A DNA stretch of 64,000 bases from Sweltsa coloradensis. Its lineage: Eukaryota > Arthropoda > Insecta > Plecoptera > Chloroperlidae. Location: assembly GCA_024449915.1 (NCBI GenBank), contig JAMZAV010001717.1, forward strand, positions 1 through 64,000, written 5' to 3'. The first letter of the stretch is position 1. Each line of letters starts with the position of its first letter. Below, in pieces: positions 12,218 to 24,299 of this stretch. The notes below the pieces were generated by a model, which was given only the letters and a program-made list of their open reading frames with translations, did not search any database and was not told the origin of the DNA. Position numbers and translations under genes: made by a program.

Positions 12218-13077
12218 GGGGGGTTTTTTTTTTAAAAAAACCCCGGGGCCCCGAACCTTTTTTTTAAAAAAAATTTTTTTTTTTAAAAAAAATTTTTTAA
12301 AAACCTTTTTTTTTTTTAAAATTTTTTTCGTTTTTTGGGGCCCCTTTTTCCCCCTTTTTTTTTTTTTTTTGGGGGGGGAAAAAAAAAAAGAAAAATTAAA
12401 AATTTTTTAAAATTTAAAAAAAAGGTTTTAAAAATTTTTTTTTTTTTTAAAAAAAAATTTTTTAAAAATTTTTTAAAATTTTTTCCCCTTTTTTTTAAAA
12501 AATTTTTTTTTTTTTTAAAAAAAAAATATTTTCCCCCCCCAAAAAAAAAAAAAAAATTTTAAATTTTTTTTTTTAAAAATTAAAATTTTCCAAAAAAAAT
12601 TTTTTTTTTAAAAACCAAAAAACTTTTTTTGGGGGGTTTTTTTGGGGGGGGAAAAATTTTTTTTTTTAAATTTTTTTAAAATTTTTAAAAAAAAAACCCC
12701 CCAAAAAAAAAATTTTTTTTTTAAAATTTTTTTTTTTTTAATTTTTAAAAGTTTTTTTAAAAAAAAAAATTTAAAAAATTTTTTAAAATTTAAAATTTTT
12801 TTTTAATTAAAAGGGACCCAAAAATTTTTTTTTAAAAAAAAAAAAATTTTTTTTTTTTTTAAAAAAAATTTTTCTTAAAAAAAATTTTTTGGGTTTGGGC
12901 CCCCCCCCGGGGCGGGGGCCCCCCTTTTTTTAAAAACCCCCCCGGGGGGGTGGGGGTGGGGGTTTTGGGGGCCCGGGGGGGGGGGGGTTTTTTTTTTCCC
13001 CCTTTTAAAAAAATTTTTTGGGGGGGAAAAAAAGGGGGGGGTTTTTTTTTTTGTTTTTCCTTTTCCCTTTTTTTAAA

Positions 13078-13118
<41 letters not shown>

Positions 13119-15969
13119 TTAAAAAATTTTTTTTTAAAAAAAAAAATTTTTAAAAAAATTTTTTTTTTTTTGGGAAAAAAAAAAAACCTTTTAAAGGTTT
13201 TTTTTATATTTTCCTTTATTTAAATTTTTTCCCAAAAAATTGGGGGTTTTTTTAAAAGGGAAATTTTAAAAATTTTTTTGAAATTTTTTTTTTTCCCCCC
13301 CCCAAAAAAGGGTTTTTTTGCCAAGAAAACCCCCCAAAAAAAAGGGGGGGGAAAAAAAGGGAAAAAAAAAAAAGGGGGGGGGGTTTTAAAATTTAAAAAA
13401 TTTTTGGCCCCCCCCCCCTTTTGGGGGCCCGGCTTAAATCCCTTTTTACCCCCGGGGGGGCCCCCCCAAAATTTTTTTCCCCCCCCTTTTTTTTTTTTGG
13501 GGGCCCAAAAAACCCCCCCCCCCCGGGGGCTTTTTTTAAAAAAGGGCCTTTTCCCCCCCCCCAAACCCCTTTTTTTTCCTTTTAAAAATTTTTGGGGGTT
13601 TTTAAAAAAAGTTTTGGGGGGGTTTTTTTTTCCTTTTCCCCCCCCTTTTTTAAAAAAACCTACCCCAAAAAAAAAATTTTTTTTAAAAAAAGGTTCCCCT
13701 TTTTTTTTTTTGGAAAAAAGGGGGGCCTTTTTGGGAAAAAAAAAAAAATTTTTTTTTAAAAAAATTTTAAAAAATTTTTTAAAAAAACCCCCCAAAGTTT
13801 AAAGTTTTTGGGGGGGGAAAAAGGGGTTTAAAGGGGGAAAAATTTTTAAAAACCCCCCCCCCTTTTTTTTTAAAAAAAAAAACCCCCCCCCCCAAAAAAA
13901 TTTTTTTTTTGGGAAACCCCCTTTAAAAAAAAATTTTTTAAAAAAAGAATTTTTAAAAAATTTTTTTTTTTCCCCCCCCCCCAAAAAATTTTTTTAAAAA
14001 TTTTTTAAAAAGGTTTTTTTTGGGGAAAAACCCCCTTTAAAAATAAAAGGGGGGGGCCCCCCCCCGGGGCCCCCCTTTTTTTTGGGTTAAAAATTTTCCC
14101 CCCGGGAAATTTTTCCCCCGGGGGGTTTTTTTTTTTTTTAACCCTTTTAAAAAAATTTTTTTTTTTTAAAATTTTTTTTAACCAAAATTCCCCCAAAAAA
14201 AAACCCCCCAAAAAAAATTTTTTTTTTTTTTTTTTTTCCCCAAAAGGGTTGGAAAACCCAAAAATTTTTTAAAAATTTTACCATTTTTCCCCCCTTTTAA
14301 CCAAAAAAAAAACCCTTTTAAAATTTTAAAAGGAAAAAACCCTTTTCCTTTTTTTTTCCCAAAAAAAAAAAATTTTTTTTTTTTTTTCCAAAAAAATTTT
14401 TTTGGGGGGGGTTTTTTCCCCCCTTTTTTTTTTTAAAATTTTTTATTGGGAAAAAGGTTTTAAAAACTTTTTTTTGGCCCCCCTTTTTTTTTTTTTTTTT
14501 AAAAAAATCCCAAAATAAAAAAACCCCCCCCCCGGGGGCCCCTTTTTTTTTTTCCCCCCAAAATTAAAAATTTGGGGGGGAAAAAAGGGTTTTTAAAATT
14601 CCCAAAATTTTTTTTTTAAAAAACCCCCCAAAAGGGAAAAAAAAAAAAAAGGGCCCGAAAAAGGGGTTTTTTTTTCCCTTTTTTTTGGGTTTTTTGGAAT
14701 TTTTAAAAAATTTTTTTTAAAAAATTTTTTTTTTTTTTTTGGGGGGTTTTTTTCCCTTTTTAAAAAAAAAAATTTAAAAAAAATTTTTTTTTTTTTTTTT
14801 AATTTGTTCCAAAAATTTTTTTGAAAAAGGGGGGGAAAAAAAAACCCCTTTTTGGGGTAAAAAAAAAGGGGGTTTTTTTAATTTTAAAATTTTTAAAAAA
14901 GGAAAAATTTTTTTTTAAAAAATTTTTGGTTTTTAAAAAGGGGCCCCCCCGGGTTGGAAGGTTTTTTTTAAAAAAAAAAGGGGGGGGCCCTTAAAAAAAA
15001 ATTTTTGGGGGGAAAAATTAAAATTTTTAAAAGCCCTTTAAAAATAATTTTTTTTTTTTTTGGGGTTTTCCCCTTCCCCCCCCGGGGGAAAACCCCCCCA
15101 GGGAAAAGGTTTGGGGGTTAAATTTTTTTTTTTGGGAAAAAACCAAATTTTTTTATTTCCCCCCCAAAAAGGGTTTTTTTTTTTTCCCGGGTTTTTTAAA
15201 TTTTTTGTTCCCCAAAAACCGTTTTTTTTTCCCCCTTTATTTCCCTTTAAAAAGGGGGGGGAAAAAAAAAAATTTTTTTTTTCCCCCCAAACCAAAAAAA
15301 TTTGAAATTTAAAAATTTTTAATTAAAAATTTAAAAATTTTTTTTTTTTAAAAAAAAAACCCCCCCTTTTTTTTTTTTAAATTTAAAAATTCCCCCAAAA
15401 ATTTTTTAAAAAAAATTTTTTAAAAATTTTTTTTAAAAAAAAAAAAAGGGGGGGTTTTTTTCCCAAAAATTTTAAAAAAACCCCCAAAAAAACCCCCAAA
15501 AAAAAAAATTTTTTTTGGGGAAAAAAATTTTTAAAAATTTTTCAAGGGGGGGGCCCAACCCCGGGGGTTTTTTTGGGGGGCCCCCCCGGGGGGGTTGTTT
15601 TTTCCCCCCCTTTTGGGTTTTCCCCCCGGGGGAAAAAAATTAAAATTTAATTTTTTGGGGGGGTTTTAAAAGGGTTTGGGGGCCTTTTGGGGGGAAAAGG
15701 GGGAAAAAAAATTTTGGGGGTTTTTTTCCCCCTTTTTTTTCCCTTGGCCCGGGGGGTTTCCCCCCCCCCAAAAAAAAAAATTTTTTTTTTTTGCCTTTTT
15801 TTTTTGGGGCCCCCGGGTTTTTTTTTAAATTTTTTTGGGTTTTTGGGGCCCCCCCCTGAAACCCTTTTTTAAAAAAATTTTTTTTGGGGGCTAAAAGGGC
15901 CCCTTTTTTTTTTTTTCCCTTTTTTTTGGGGGTTCCCCTTTTTGGTTTTTTTTCCCCCCCCCCCCGGGG
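10291..15969. other. Homopolymer-run block, probable sequencing or consensus artefact
   Basis: For about 5.7 kb almost every base lies in a run of 3 to 20 identical bases, with sharp edges against normal sequence on both sides. Only a few tiny islands look normal, for example near 11091-11106. All four bases show it, and no known genomic repeat looks like this. All apparent reading frames inside (poly-Phe, Lys, Gly, Pro) follow from the runs and are not genes. The left edge abuts a tandem duplication at 10111-10262, a hint that a repeat array defeated the assembly. Confidence 0.85.
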
Positions 15970-16591
15970 AATCATAAATTTACTTGCAAAAAATGTTGTA
16001 ATAGCTAGATATACTTTGTGCACTAAATCCTTCATGTATGACCTAAGAATATCACCTTTAAAATTGGAGATTATTTTCTGTTGACGTACAAACGAATTTG
16101 CTGCTGCAAAACCTACTAAAAAAAAGTCGTTTATTTTGGCCCTGTTTTTTTTTTATAAATCGACCCTTCCAGATAAGTAGGTTAGAATCTTGCACTATTC
16201 ATCCATCATCCACACTTTTTCTTTAAAATTCAAGTGTTTTAGGTGATGAAGGTGTAGATAGAAAACTTATTTACAAATTTTAATGCAAATACTCTTTAAA
16301 ATAGCGTGAACAGCATTTGAAACAAATTACAAAATGTTGTGTTACGCCCGTGCAAAAAAATGGATTTTTGTTATGAGCCAACTAATATACAATCTATTCA
16401 TTGACTGTTGCCGACTTCCTCAAAGCGTGATATAAATAAATCTCCGGCTTTTTGGCGCCAACACTGACGAACGTGAGCTGTGCGTCTAATTCCGCACAAT
16501 GTTTTGACTTGAAGAGCCAACAGGGTGCGACACACAAGACAATAGACGATTATACACCGAGGACTCAACAGAAGAATATTAGGGAACTTTT
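15970..16591. other. Intergenic, nothing recognised
   Basis: Normal-looking AT-rich sequence resumes abruptly after the homopolymer block. Confidence 0.4.
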
Positions 16592-16648
16592 AGGTGCCCG
16601 CTAGGGTGCCGCAGCCAAGTCGCGGTGCGCTAGTACACTCGGGCACCT
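16592..16648. repeat. 57-nt palindrome-bounded element, copy 1
   Basis: AGGTGCCC at one end pairs perfectly with GGGCACCT at the other. Inside, CCGC/GCGG and a GTG/CAC hairpin could form, giving a three-way junction if transcribed. It is the same length as the copy at 30264 and differs at 8 positions, nearly all transitions. Confidence 0.6.
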
Positions 16649-16653
16649 TGTGT

Positions 16654-17088
16654 GTCTCGTTGGTCTTGTGGTTAGCGTTTCTGCTTCCTATACAGAAGGT
16701 CCAGGGTTCGATTTCCGCTATAGGCAGAAGTTTTTTAACTCCTGAACTTCTGAGTTCTTGTGTTATGAATTTGTAAACGGTGACTTTGGAGCCGTCCTAG
16801 CAATAAGGCACATATAATAAATACATTTAAAGTTGTTCTGAATTGCCCTTGTTGATTCTGGCGTTAATCCGCGGTGTTCGCACTGTCCACACCACTAATT
16901 GCTATATTTCCTATAAAAAAATATTGATCTTTGGTTGGTTATCGCTCACTCGTCGATTGCGTCGGGCCTACAGGGTTGGCTTGGTCGCTTTGGTTTACTG
17001 TCCCCCACTGAAAATCAGTTATATCACTGAGCTGAGTGGGCTCTAAAATAGCTCTAAAATACGAATTTATATTTATTCATTTATTTAG
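16654..17088 (+). mobile_element. Composite tRNA-headed SINE-like element, longest copy
   Basis: A tRNA-like head has an A box (TGGTCTTGTGG) and a B box (GGTTCGATTTCC). A short hairpin region follows, then a long body including GGTGACTTTGGAGCCGTCC, CGCGGTGTTCGCACTGTCC and TCGCTCACTCGTCGATTGCG, ending in an ATTTATTT-rich tail. At about 430 bp it is longer than ordinary tRNA SINEs. It directly follows a 57-nt palindromic element (16592-16648). Confidence 0.7.
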
Positions 17089-17127
17089 CAGAGGGTCCGA
17101 TTTACCTGTACGTACACTCTTCCTCTC

Positions 17128-17150
17128 CTCCCCCCCCCCCCCCCCCCCAC
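17128..17150 (+). repeat. Poly-C tract
   Basis: About 20 C in a row following a C/T-rich stretch. Shorter C runs occur at 47125 and 61445. Confidence 0.9.
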
Positions 17151-18264
17151 AGTCGACATTACCGACACTACGCACTGCTGCTCTTGACAATTGACCATCC
17201 TGCAGGGTATCCATTTATTTGTGGTTAGCAAATTCTACGACTTTTCCAGTTTTAGATTGTAAACCGCGATTATCATAGCTGTAAGTTTGATTGTTTGGGA
17301 AAATATGATAACTTTGTTTGTGCTTCAACGTTATGATTTGCACCGACGGCACATTAAAACGGGGGTCCGGGGGCTTGCCCCCTGATATATTTTTATTTTA
17401 CAGATTCAATTTTCGAGTTTTATTGTTTTTCAAATAAGGAAATCGCTTGCTGTATAAAATTTTACTTTTTTACCACAAAAATCGTTGGCTTGGCGCTCGT
17501 CAACAGGCGAAAATATGATCTTACTTCTTTTCAAAGCGAAACTAAGGAGAAGGAATGAAAAGCTTGGCTCAACTTCTTTCTATATCTCACAGCATTCACA
17601 GCCGAAGACTTTTGAAGGAGAGCTTGGCTGCCGTTTTTTTTTTTTTACAAATTTTTGTATTTGTGGGGATATGGAATACAGCAAGCAGAGTTGGGTCGTT
17701 TTGGAAGTGTCATTCAGCCTTCACGAATGTGGAACGACTCGCCGAGCTGTCACAAACTTCTAACCTCCCGTGACTGTTTTTGTAAGTCTGAAGTAATCGC
17801 GTCTCTTACGACCAACACAACTCGTCGACTCGGAACGTATTTAATTGCTGATCTCCAACTTACCGTCACTTTTAATGTACAAGTCCACTCGACAAGTCGT
17901 AATTATGTCACATTAACCACTTGCACGACGGCTTGCAAATCTGGTTATTACATTGAGTTTATCCACTTAGTATGAGCTGGATGTAATTCTTATGGCACTT
18001 GTTGCAGCACGACGGATAATTGCAGCAGCTATACAGTATTGCAGATCGGCCCGTTGGCAAACTTCAACTCGTATTTGTACCTAGCTCATTATCGTTTTTG
18101 TGCAATGTTTCCTGTGCATATAGTACGTGTACGAAAGATATCTCCTCGCTGCTAATTCTAATTCATTGTTTTAGTGACTTCGGAAATCTTGTCCGATACT
18201 TGGCAAGAGTTTATTTCAAACAGTGTGATATTTTTTTTATTTTATGAAAAAATGATTTATTTTG
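17151..18264. other. Intergenic, one short shared segment
   Basis: ACAGCAAGCAGAGTTGGG at 17678-17695 also follows the 57-nt element at 30264. CCGGGGGCTTGCCCCCTG at 17368 resembles hAT-type interior sequence. The three overlapping frames at 17485-17975 show no domain. Confidence 0.4.
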
Positions 18265-18540
18265 TTTTCAACTTCTCGATTTAATTCAGATTTTTTATTT
18301 ATTTAAATAAGATTTTTATTGATTTAAATCAACAATATCAGTGTTTCAAAACTAGTCAAGTTGGCGAGGAGGTCAAATACTTTCACAAGCGTTTCACAAA
18401 ATTTAATTTAATTTTTTAAGGAAAACTTTGCATAATAAAGCCAGTTAAACCTCTTGTGTTTGTTGCTCCAAATAAATAAATAAAGATTGTTATTTATCAA
18501 ATAAACCATCTGATTTAAATTAAAAAAACACCTTGATTTC
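18265..18540. mobile_element. Copy of the GATTTAAATC-rich MITE
   Basis: Shares ATCAACAATATCAGT, GGTCAAATACTTTCACAA, GGAAAACTTTGC and CTTGTGTTTGTTGCTC in the same order with 60585-60945. Its own ends and target duplication are not clear. Confidence 0.6.
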
Positions 18541-19152
18541 AAGGCATTCAAATACTTCACAACATAATTTTATAGTGCTTATGTTCACATATAGCCTAGA
18601 CTTCGTCCGAACAGAAGTAAAACTCATCTCTGTGGCTGTTTGAGAGGATGTACTCGGTTTCTCCTCGTCATATGGAGAGGACAGGTTTCTTGTTACGGTT
18701 CGTATTCTTTATATAGGTGTCTGGATGTCTACTAACGTATTTGACAAGTTGCCGAGAAGAGATGTGTAACTTGCCTCTTTCTCTTGTATAGTAGTCGTAC
18801 GTATTGTAATGAGCCTCCTTGCTAGGACCATGTGTAGATCAGTCTATCATGGCCAGGCCCACCATGTAATGTGCACGGGTGACCAGACTTATTTGGAGTG
18901 TCGATGACAGTGCGAAGACATCACATTGTTCCTTCAGAGGGCAGTCTCCACCCTCCACAGTATGATTTATAAATATGTAAATACTCAACACAATGGCAAA
19001 ATTACAATTATATTGGACACATGAACGTACACCGTCAACGTAAAAATATATTTGCGACGTATGCCTAGAAATAACGAGTTTTGTATATGAAGACATTACA
19101 ACCGAACACCCAATAGATGCCATGATGAAATGGCCATGATCCAACGAAATCC

Positions 19153-19436
19153 AAGCAATTTAGCAAAACATCATAAATATAGTGTATTAATTATTAATAC
19201 ACTATTTTTATAAGCAATTTAGCAAAAAACATCATAAATATAGTGTATTAATAATTTGTAATTGTCAATTGTTGTTATGTAACTAATATAGTGTATTATT
19301 AATACACTATATTTTTAATGATTTTGCTAGTAAAACGTCGTACATTAATAATAATTCATACACTATATTTATTATGTTTTTGCTAGTGTATTAATAATTA
19401 ATTTACTATATTTATGATGTTTTTGCTAAATTGCTT
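19153..19436. mobile_element. AT-rich MITE with duplicated left inverted repeat
   Basis: AAGCAATTTAGCAAAA, ACATCATAAATATAGTGTAT appears twice on the left (19153 and 19214) and inverted on the right, ending at 19436. Further internal ATAGTGTATTAAT copies in both directions make it strongly self-complementary. Confidence 0.65.
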
Positions 19437-20614
19437 AAATATTTATTGTTCAGTGGTTTTCCTCATAAAATCATAACTTTACTAATTTTTGAAGCAAATT
19501 CTCATTATGTATGTATTATATCCGATGACTTTTTTTGAGTGTAGAGTCTACATAACTAATTTAGAAAAGTGATCCAAATTTTGCATTGCATTGAGCGTGT
19601 GTCAATGTCACTGCATTCTCTACACCTTGCATAAAATGCTCCAACCAAAGTGTCTACCGAAACCATAACCAAAGCTGAATGTTTTTTAGTGTTGAGTGAG
19701 TGAGTTGAGTTCAAATACTTCCTTACATCGCCTCTACTCTGTAGTCTGGGCCTAGTACACTAGAGTAATGTGCCCTGGATGCCTCCCAGTGGAACCTAGC
19801 CAGCCAGGTGATGACAATACCGTATACATACAGCGCGTGCGGGGAATACTGCGCGGTGCACGCACTTGACATGACGATCACATCGCAGCAATGATAATGA
19901 CCTTTTCGGTTCCGCATTCTGGCTTTTAAGAATCAGAGTCTGGTAATTGTAGCCTTGTGTTGTATTCGTTTTGGTGATGTTGATGGGGGAAGAGCGGATG
20001 ATAGAGCTGGGTCACAGTGCGGCCTAGACAACATGTCGGCGGCAGTCAGAATACTTTTCAAATTAAATTGATTTTATTTCTACCAACGTGTGAGTTAAAA
20101 AAAATTAGGACAATTGAACCCGTTGTTAAATTAATAAGAATTATTGTTGTCCAAACATTTTTTAAATCTGTTACTAAAAAACAACCGTGTGATATTTTTC
20201 GTAAACATAGAAAAACGAGCAAATTTCTCGAAATGCGAGTGGTCTTGGAGATCTTAATTTGGCTGGTAAAAGAGAGCTTGGAACTGTACCAGTCATATTA
20301 GACATTTTGCATGGATACATTACCCTACCTCACTTGCACATTTGTGAAGCAAGGATATAGCAGAAGAAGATGTCAACCAAAATAAAACAACAAACTATGT
20401 ATTTTTTTAAACAAATTTTAACACTTCCTTTCTGATAATGGCATCTTATTGTCCAGCATTTTTATTTTATGTCAGTCATATGTTAGTGAACAAGAATTTC
20501 TCCGAAGCGCTCTTCCGTCATGCCTATATGGGGTGCAAGATATTGCAACGATATTGGCTTCACATGAGAAACACCCAGACTAATTTTCTACTGAATGTGA
20601 GACCGATTTTCCGA
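19437..20614. other. Intergenic, nothing recognised
   Basis: Short frames on both strands without domain signature or splice context. Confidence 0.4.
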
Positions 20615-20780
20615 CCTCTTTGTATTGGGTTGTACTTGTAAACGTCGATATCTAAACAAATCAGGGTTGTAAACGTCAACCTTCTCAATGAAGTAGCCGA
20701 GCAGTGAGTAGGGTGTGAACCAGCACAACTCTGTGCTCTGCAGAGGATATGATTGCCATTCATGACCTGCATCGATCATA
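20615..20780 (+). repeat. Dispersed repeat shared with 55527-55700
   Basis: CCTCTTTGTA, GTTGTAAACGTCAACCTTCTCA, GCCGAGCAGTGAGTAGGGTG and CTCTGCAGAGGATATGATTG occur in the same order in both places. The closing piece (AGTACTTTCTTTGAGT) of this copy appears displaced, at 21225. Confidence 0.65.
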
Positions 20781-22423
20781 GATATTAAACACCTATTGTA
20801 GGCTAGATCAGCAGTCATTGGTCCACTTCTGTGACAATTTGAAGCCATCTTGAATATGGAAGTTTGCATGTCAATTAAATGGGAGCGATTTGTAGCCCAA
20901 ATAGTTCTCAAGATTGCCGCCAGGTTGACAGGTAAGCATACTAGACTTTAAACATCAAATGATTACTAAATTCCCTTATCCAATAACTTCTTATTGTTTC
21001 TGTTTGTTCAATATCATGCTGCACAAGCTAAAACCATATCAAACAGTCCAGTAAAATACTTAAATGCATTAAAAAAGCATAAATTAAAAGTTGAAACGCC
21101 AAATCGTCATTTTGTTGATGGCAGATTGACTCTTCAATTTGCTACGCTCGCGCCTGTGCGGAGGTATTGGAGACTGCTAATCTAGCCTACTATAGGTGTT
21201 TAATAGCTATGACCTGCACAATAGTAAGTACTTTCTTTGAGTTCTCACTTTATCGTGGTGTTGGTTGATCTGGTGTAGACTGAAGACTGCGAGAGATGAG
21301 TGGAAGATTATGGAGAACGGAGCCGTATTATTAATTATACTCCCACATTTATAAATGTTTAATTAACTAAACGTTTCTGCTGACTCTGAATGAGCTCAAT
21401 TAGTCACGGCTGGTGCTCTCAGTGAGTGGTGTCTACACGCGGGACTCGAACCCGGAACCAGCCGCATTCTGTCTCGCCACAGCCAGGCCGCGCTGCACCG
21501 ACTATCTGTGCCAGACTGCATGGTCGGCCGTATCACATGGGCTCAGACATTGATCACTGGCTTTATTTGTCTGTGATTGCTTATAATCATTTTACCTGTA
21601 TTCAAGCACGATCCAACGATATTCTTCCTAATCACACAAAGATCGTTACCATGGGATTCATGTACTTTAGTACGGTAGCTGCCGGAATTTAAATTGTTTG
21701 AACGGCCAAAGATTATGCTTTGATATGATTTGATTATGCGCCCCTATAATAATTCGTTCGTAAAACATGTTGGCAGCAGATCGTCCACAATCTGCCTGTC
21801 GCTGTAACACTGGTGGTTTCTTTGGTTGCATTACAATATAATATAGCTTTCAGAATTGTTTTATTATTAATGTAACACAATCTCACTCTGTACATTTCGG
21901 TGCTTCTTGATACTTTTCTATAACATGGTACATCATTTTCTAACCGTTTCAATATTGTATTTATTGTACTAAATATGTACTATTTTAAATCTATACCACT
22001 ATCGGTTTTAAGAGACTGAATTAATTGTAGACAAATGGAGTCTCCAGTCTGCTTTCATCGAACTCTATTATTCCGATCGTGTACTATGTTTACAACTCGA
22101 GGAGATTCTTATAGTGTCAGACGAATCTTGAAAGTTAATTACTAATGAGCCGCTTGGTCGAGCCCGGTCACAGTAGCGGTGTCCCTGCTGTTGTCGTCAC
22201 TGGATGAGATGGATGTGCAAATTAAAAGTACGCCTAGAATAGACACGAGGAAACTACGCTCTAGCTTCTGCCCTGCCAGAGTTTCTGTCGCCTCGGAGTG
22301 CGGCATTCACCTGTTCCAAGCATGCCAAGAAACTAACATTTACGTTTATTTTATAAATATGCATTTACAAAAATATTTTGCTGGTATATACTGTTTGTAT
22401 TACATGAGTGATCGATTAATTTA
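20781..22423. other. Intergenic, nothing coding recognised
   Basis: Holds only the displaced repeat end at 21225 and the T-arm remnant at 21431. Confidence 0.4.
21431..21485 (-). repeat. tRNA-like T-arm remnant
   Basis: The minus strand has TTCCGGGTTCGAGTCCCGCG, a strong B box, without a complete tRNA structure. Confidence 0.35.
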
Positions 22424-22634
22424 TTAAATAAATAAATAAATAAATTGTATTTTGAGTCTACCCACTCAGTTCAGTAACTGATTTTCAGAGGGGGACAGTA
22501 AACCAAAGCAAACAAGCCAACACTGTAGGCCCCGACGCAATCGACGAGTGAGCGATAACCAACCAAAGATCGATATTTTTTAATAGGTAATAGCAATCAG
22601 TGGTATGGACAGTGCGAACACCCGCGGATATTGC
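22424..22634 (-). mobile_element. Composite SINE-like element, body and tail only
   Basis: On the minus strand this matches the second half of the 16654-17088 element, from CCGCGGGTGTTCGCACTGTCC-like sequence to the ATTTATTTATTT tail. The head is absent, as expected for 5' truncation. Confidence 0.65.
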
Positions 22635-22857
22635 TTTTTATGTTATTTTTATCTATCACAAGTTCTATGCTCCGTGACACCTTCCTTGCAAAGCGTGGCA
22701 AAATTGAATTTGCAACGATTATATATAAATTTTCGTCCACCTTTGACCTATAATACCATCTGATGGTGATGTGGCCGCAGTGTTATCGATGGCAAATATG
22801 CATGCTGCGGGTTGTCCACTACTTATGTGGGGGTCCACTAGTTATTATTTGAAACGA

Positions 22858-23190
22858 GCATGACTCTGCTGATCGTAAAAGGCGATTCGAGGAAAAGTCA
22901 ACCTTGCAAACATCAGCTACTAAGAAGGATTACTCTCCGAATCTACAGGCGAATTCTGGCAATCGTCGTTGGGGATCTTTCCCCTCCCTTGATGACCTCC
23001 CCGACGACAACGACGATGACACCACGAACGATGACAAAGACGATGAGACCGCGACGTGAGAAACCCTCCTTTCCTCCCCTTTCCCGTGGCTGGATCTGAC
23101 CAGCATGGCCCCCCCCTCCCCATATCCCTTAGACAAGAGTGGCGCATTATGACCTAACGGTTGACGCACCCACAATTAAACTCAAAAACC
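22858..23190 (+). repeat. Dispersed repeat, single-unit copy of 837-1445
   Basis: Starts ATGACTCTGCTGATCGTAAA and runs through ACACGAACGATGACAAAGAC and TCTGACCAGCATGG to AGTGGCGCATTATGACCTAA, in the same order as 837-1445. It then continues into the sequence that forms the core of the MITE at 35278. Confidence 0.7.
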
Positions 23191-23339
23191 AGGACCAACA
23201 TTTTCTTCAATGGCTCACGAAAACGTTCTACTATTTACCTCACTGCTCCTGGGGGGGTCAATTTACTAAGTCATCGCTGTCGATGGACAAGTAGTTGTTA
23301 TGAGTTAGTATAGGTGGACCCTCTGGTCCTCGTCAAGGG

Positions 23340-23687
23340 GGCTCGTTGAGTCGTTGGTCTTGTTGTTATCCAAAGTCAGAAGTTAAAACTTCTGACTTTG
23401 GACTTAAGTCCATCAGTTCTTGTCTTAGGAGTTTGTAAACGGTGACTTTGGAGCCGTCCTAGCAACGAAGCACATAATAAATTCAGAGTTGTTCTGAATC
23501 GGTCTTGTTGATTCTGGCGTTGATCCGCGGGTGTTCGCACTGTCCTTACCACTAATGCTATATTTATCGATCTTTGGTTGGTTATCGCTCACTCGTCGAT
23601 TGCGTCGGGGCCTACTGGGTTGGCTTGGTCGCTTTGATTAACCGAGTGGGTAGACTCAATAAATACAATTTATTTTATTTATTTATG
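23340..23687 (+). mobile_element. Composite tRNA-headed SINE-like element, rearranged head
   Basis: Same body as 16654-17088. The anticodon-to-T-arm part of the head is replaced by a 34-bp hairpin (23369-23402), so the B box is missing. The tail is an A/T-rich ATTTATTT run. Confidence 0.65.
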
Positions 23688-24299
23688 CCCACCACGTCAC
23701 CACGCGGCTACTGGTGGCCGCACCTGATGACGCCCGCAGTGCCATCAGCTCGTCTCTGATTGGCTTCTTCTCGGCAGGTGGAAGGTTTTTATCTCTCGTC
23801 TTCTAGTTCTAGGGTGGAGACACCTGTTGCTGGCTGCGTGGCAGGAGAATCGTGCGTGTAATATCGTAGCTGGAATTAGGTTGAACTCGAGCCTAGATTA
23901 TCATGATCGCGGCCTTGCCTTGCCCGGGCTTATAGCAAACACTTTGCGTAATCTTTATACAGGTATTACAACGATTAATATTTATGATATCAATCAATCA
24001 TCAATCTCTTTCTAAACATGATCACAGAACAGCATTGTTCTAGAGAGCAACACCGCACGCATAGCTATTTAAACCTTTTATTCATTCCCTTCACTTTATT
24101 GAATTCATTCGTCAATCATACCCGACTAATATATTGTTCAATTATTGTCGATACAACCACTGCAAACACAAAATTCGCTAATTTTACCAGTAAAATGGCA
24201 TGTAAATAATTGTTAATGCGTTACAGATGTAGTTGAAACCCAAGGTAGCCCATGCCAAACAATATATCCACCGGTTGCACTGCAAGTATACATCGGCTC

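Noticed and set aside
10273..16084. Many Phe/Lys/Gly/Pro-rich open frames up to 191 codons
   Set aside because: They are direct products of homopolymer runs in the artefact block, on both strands alike.
16592..16648. Hammerhead or HDV-like ribozyme
   Set aside because: The conserved hammerhead core is absent and the strand order does not fit the HDV double pseudoknot.
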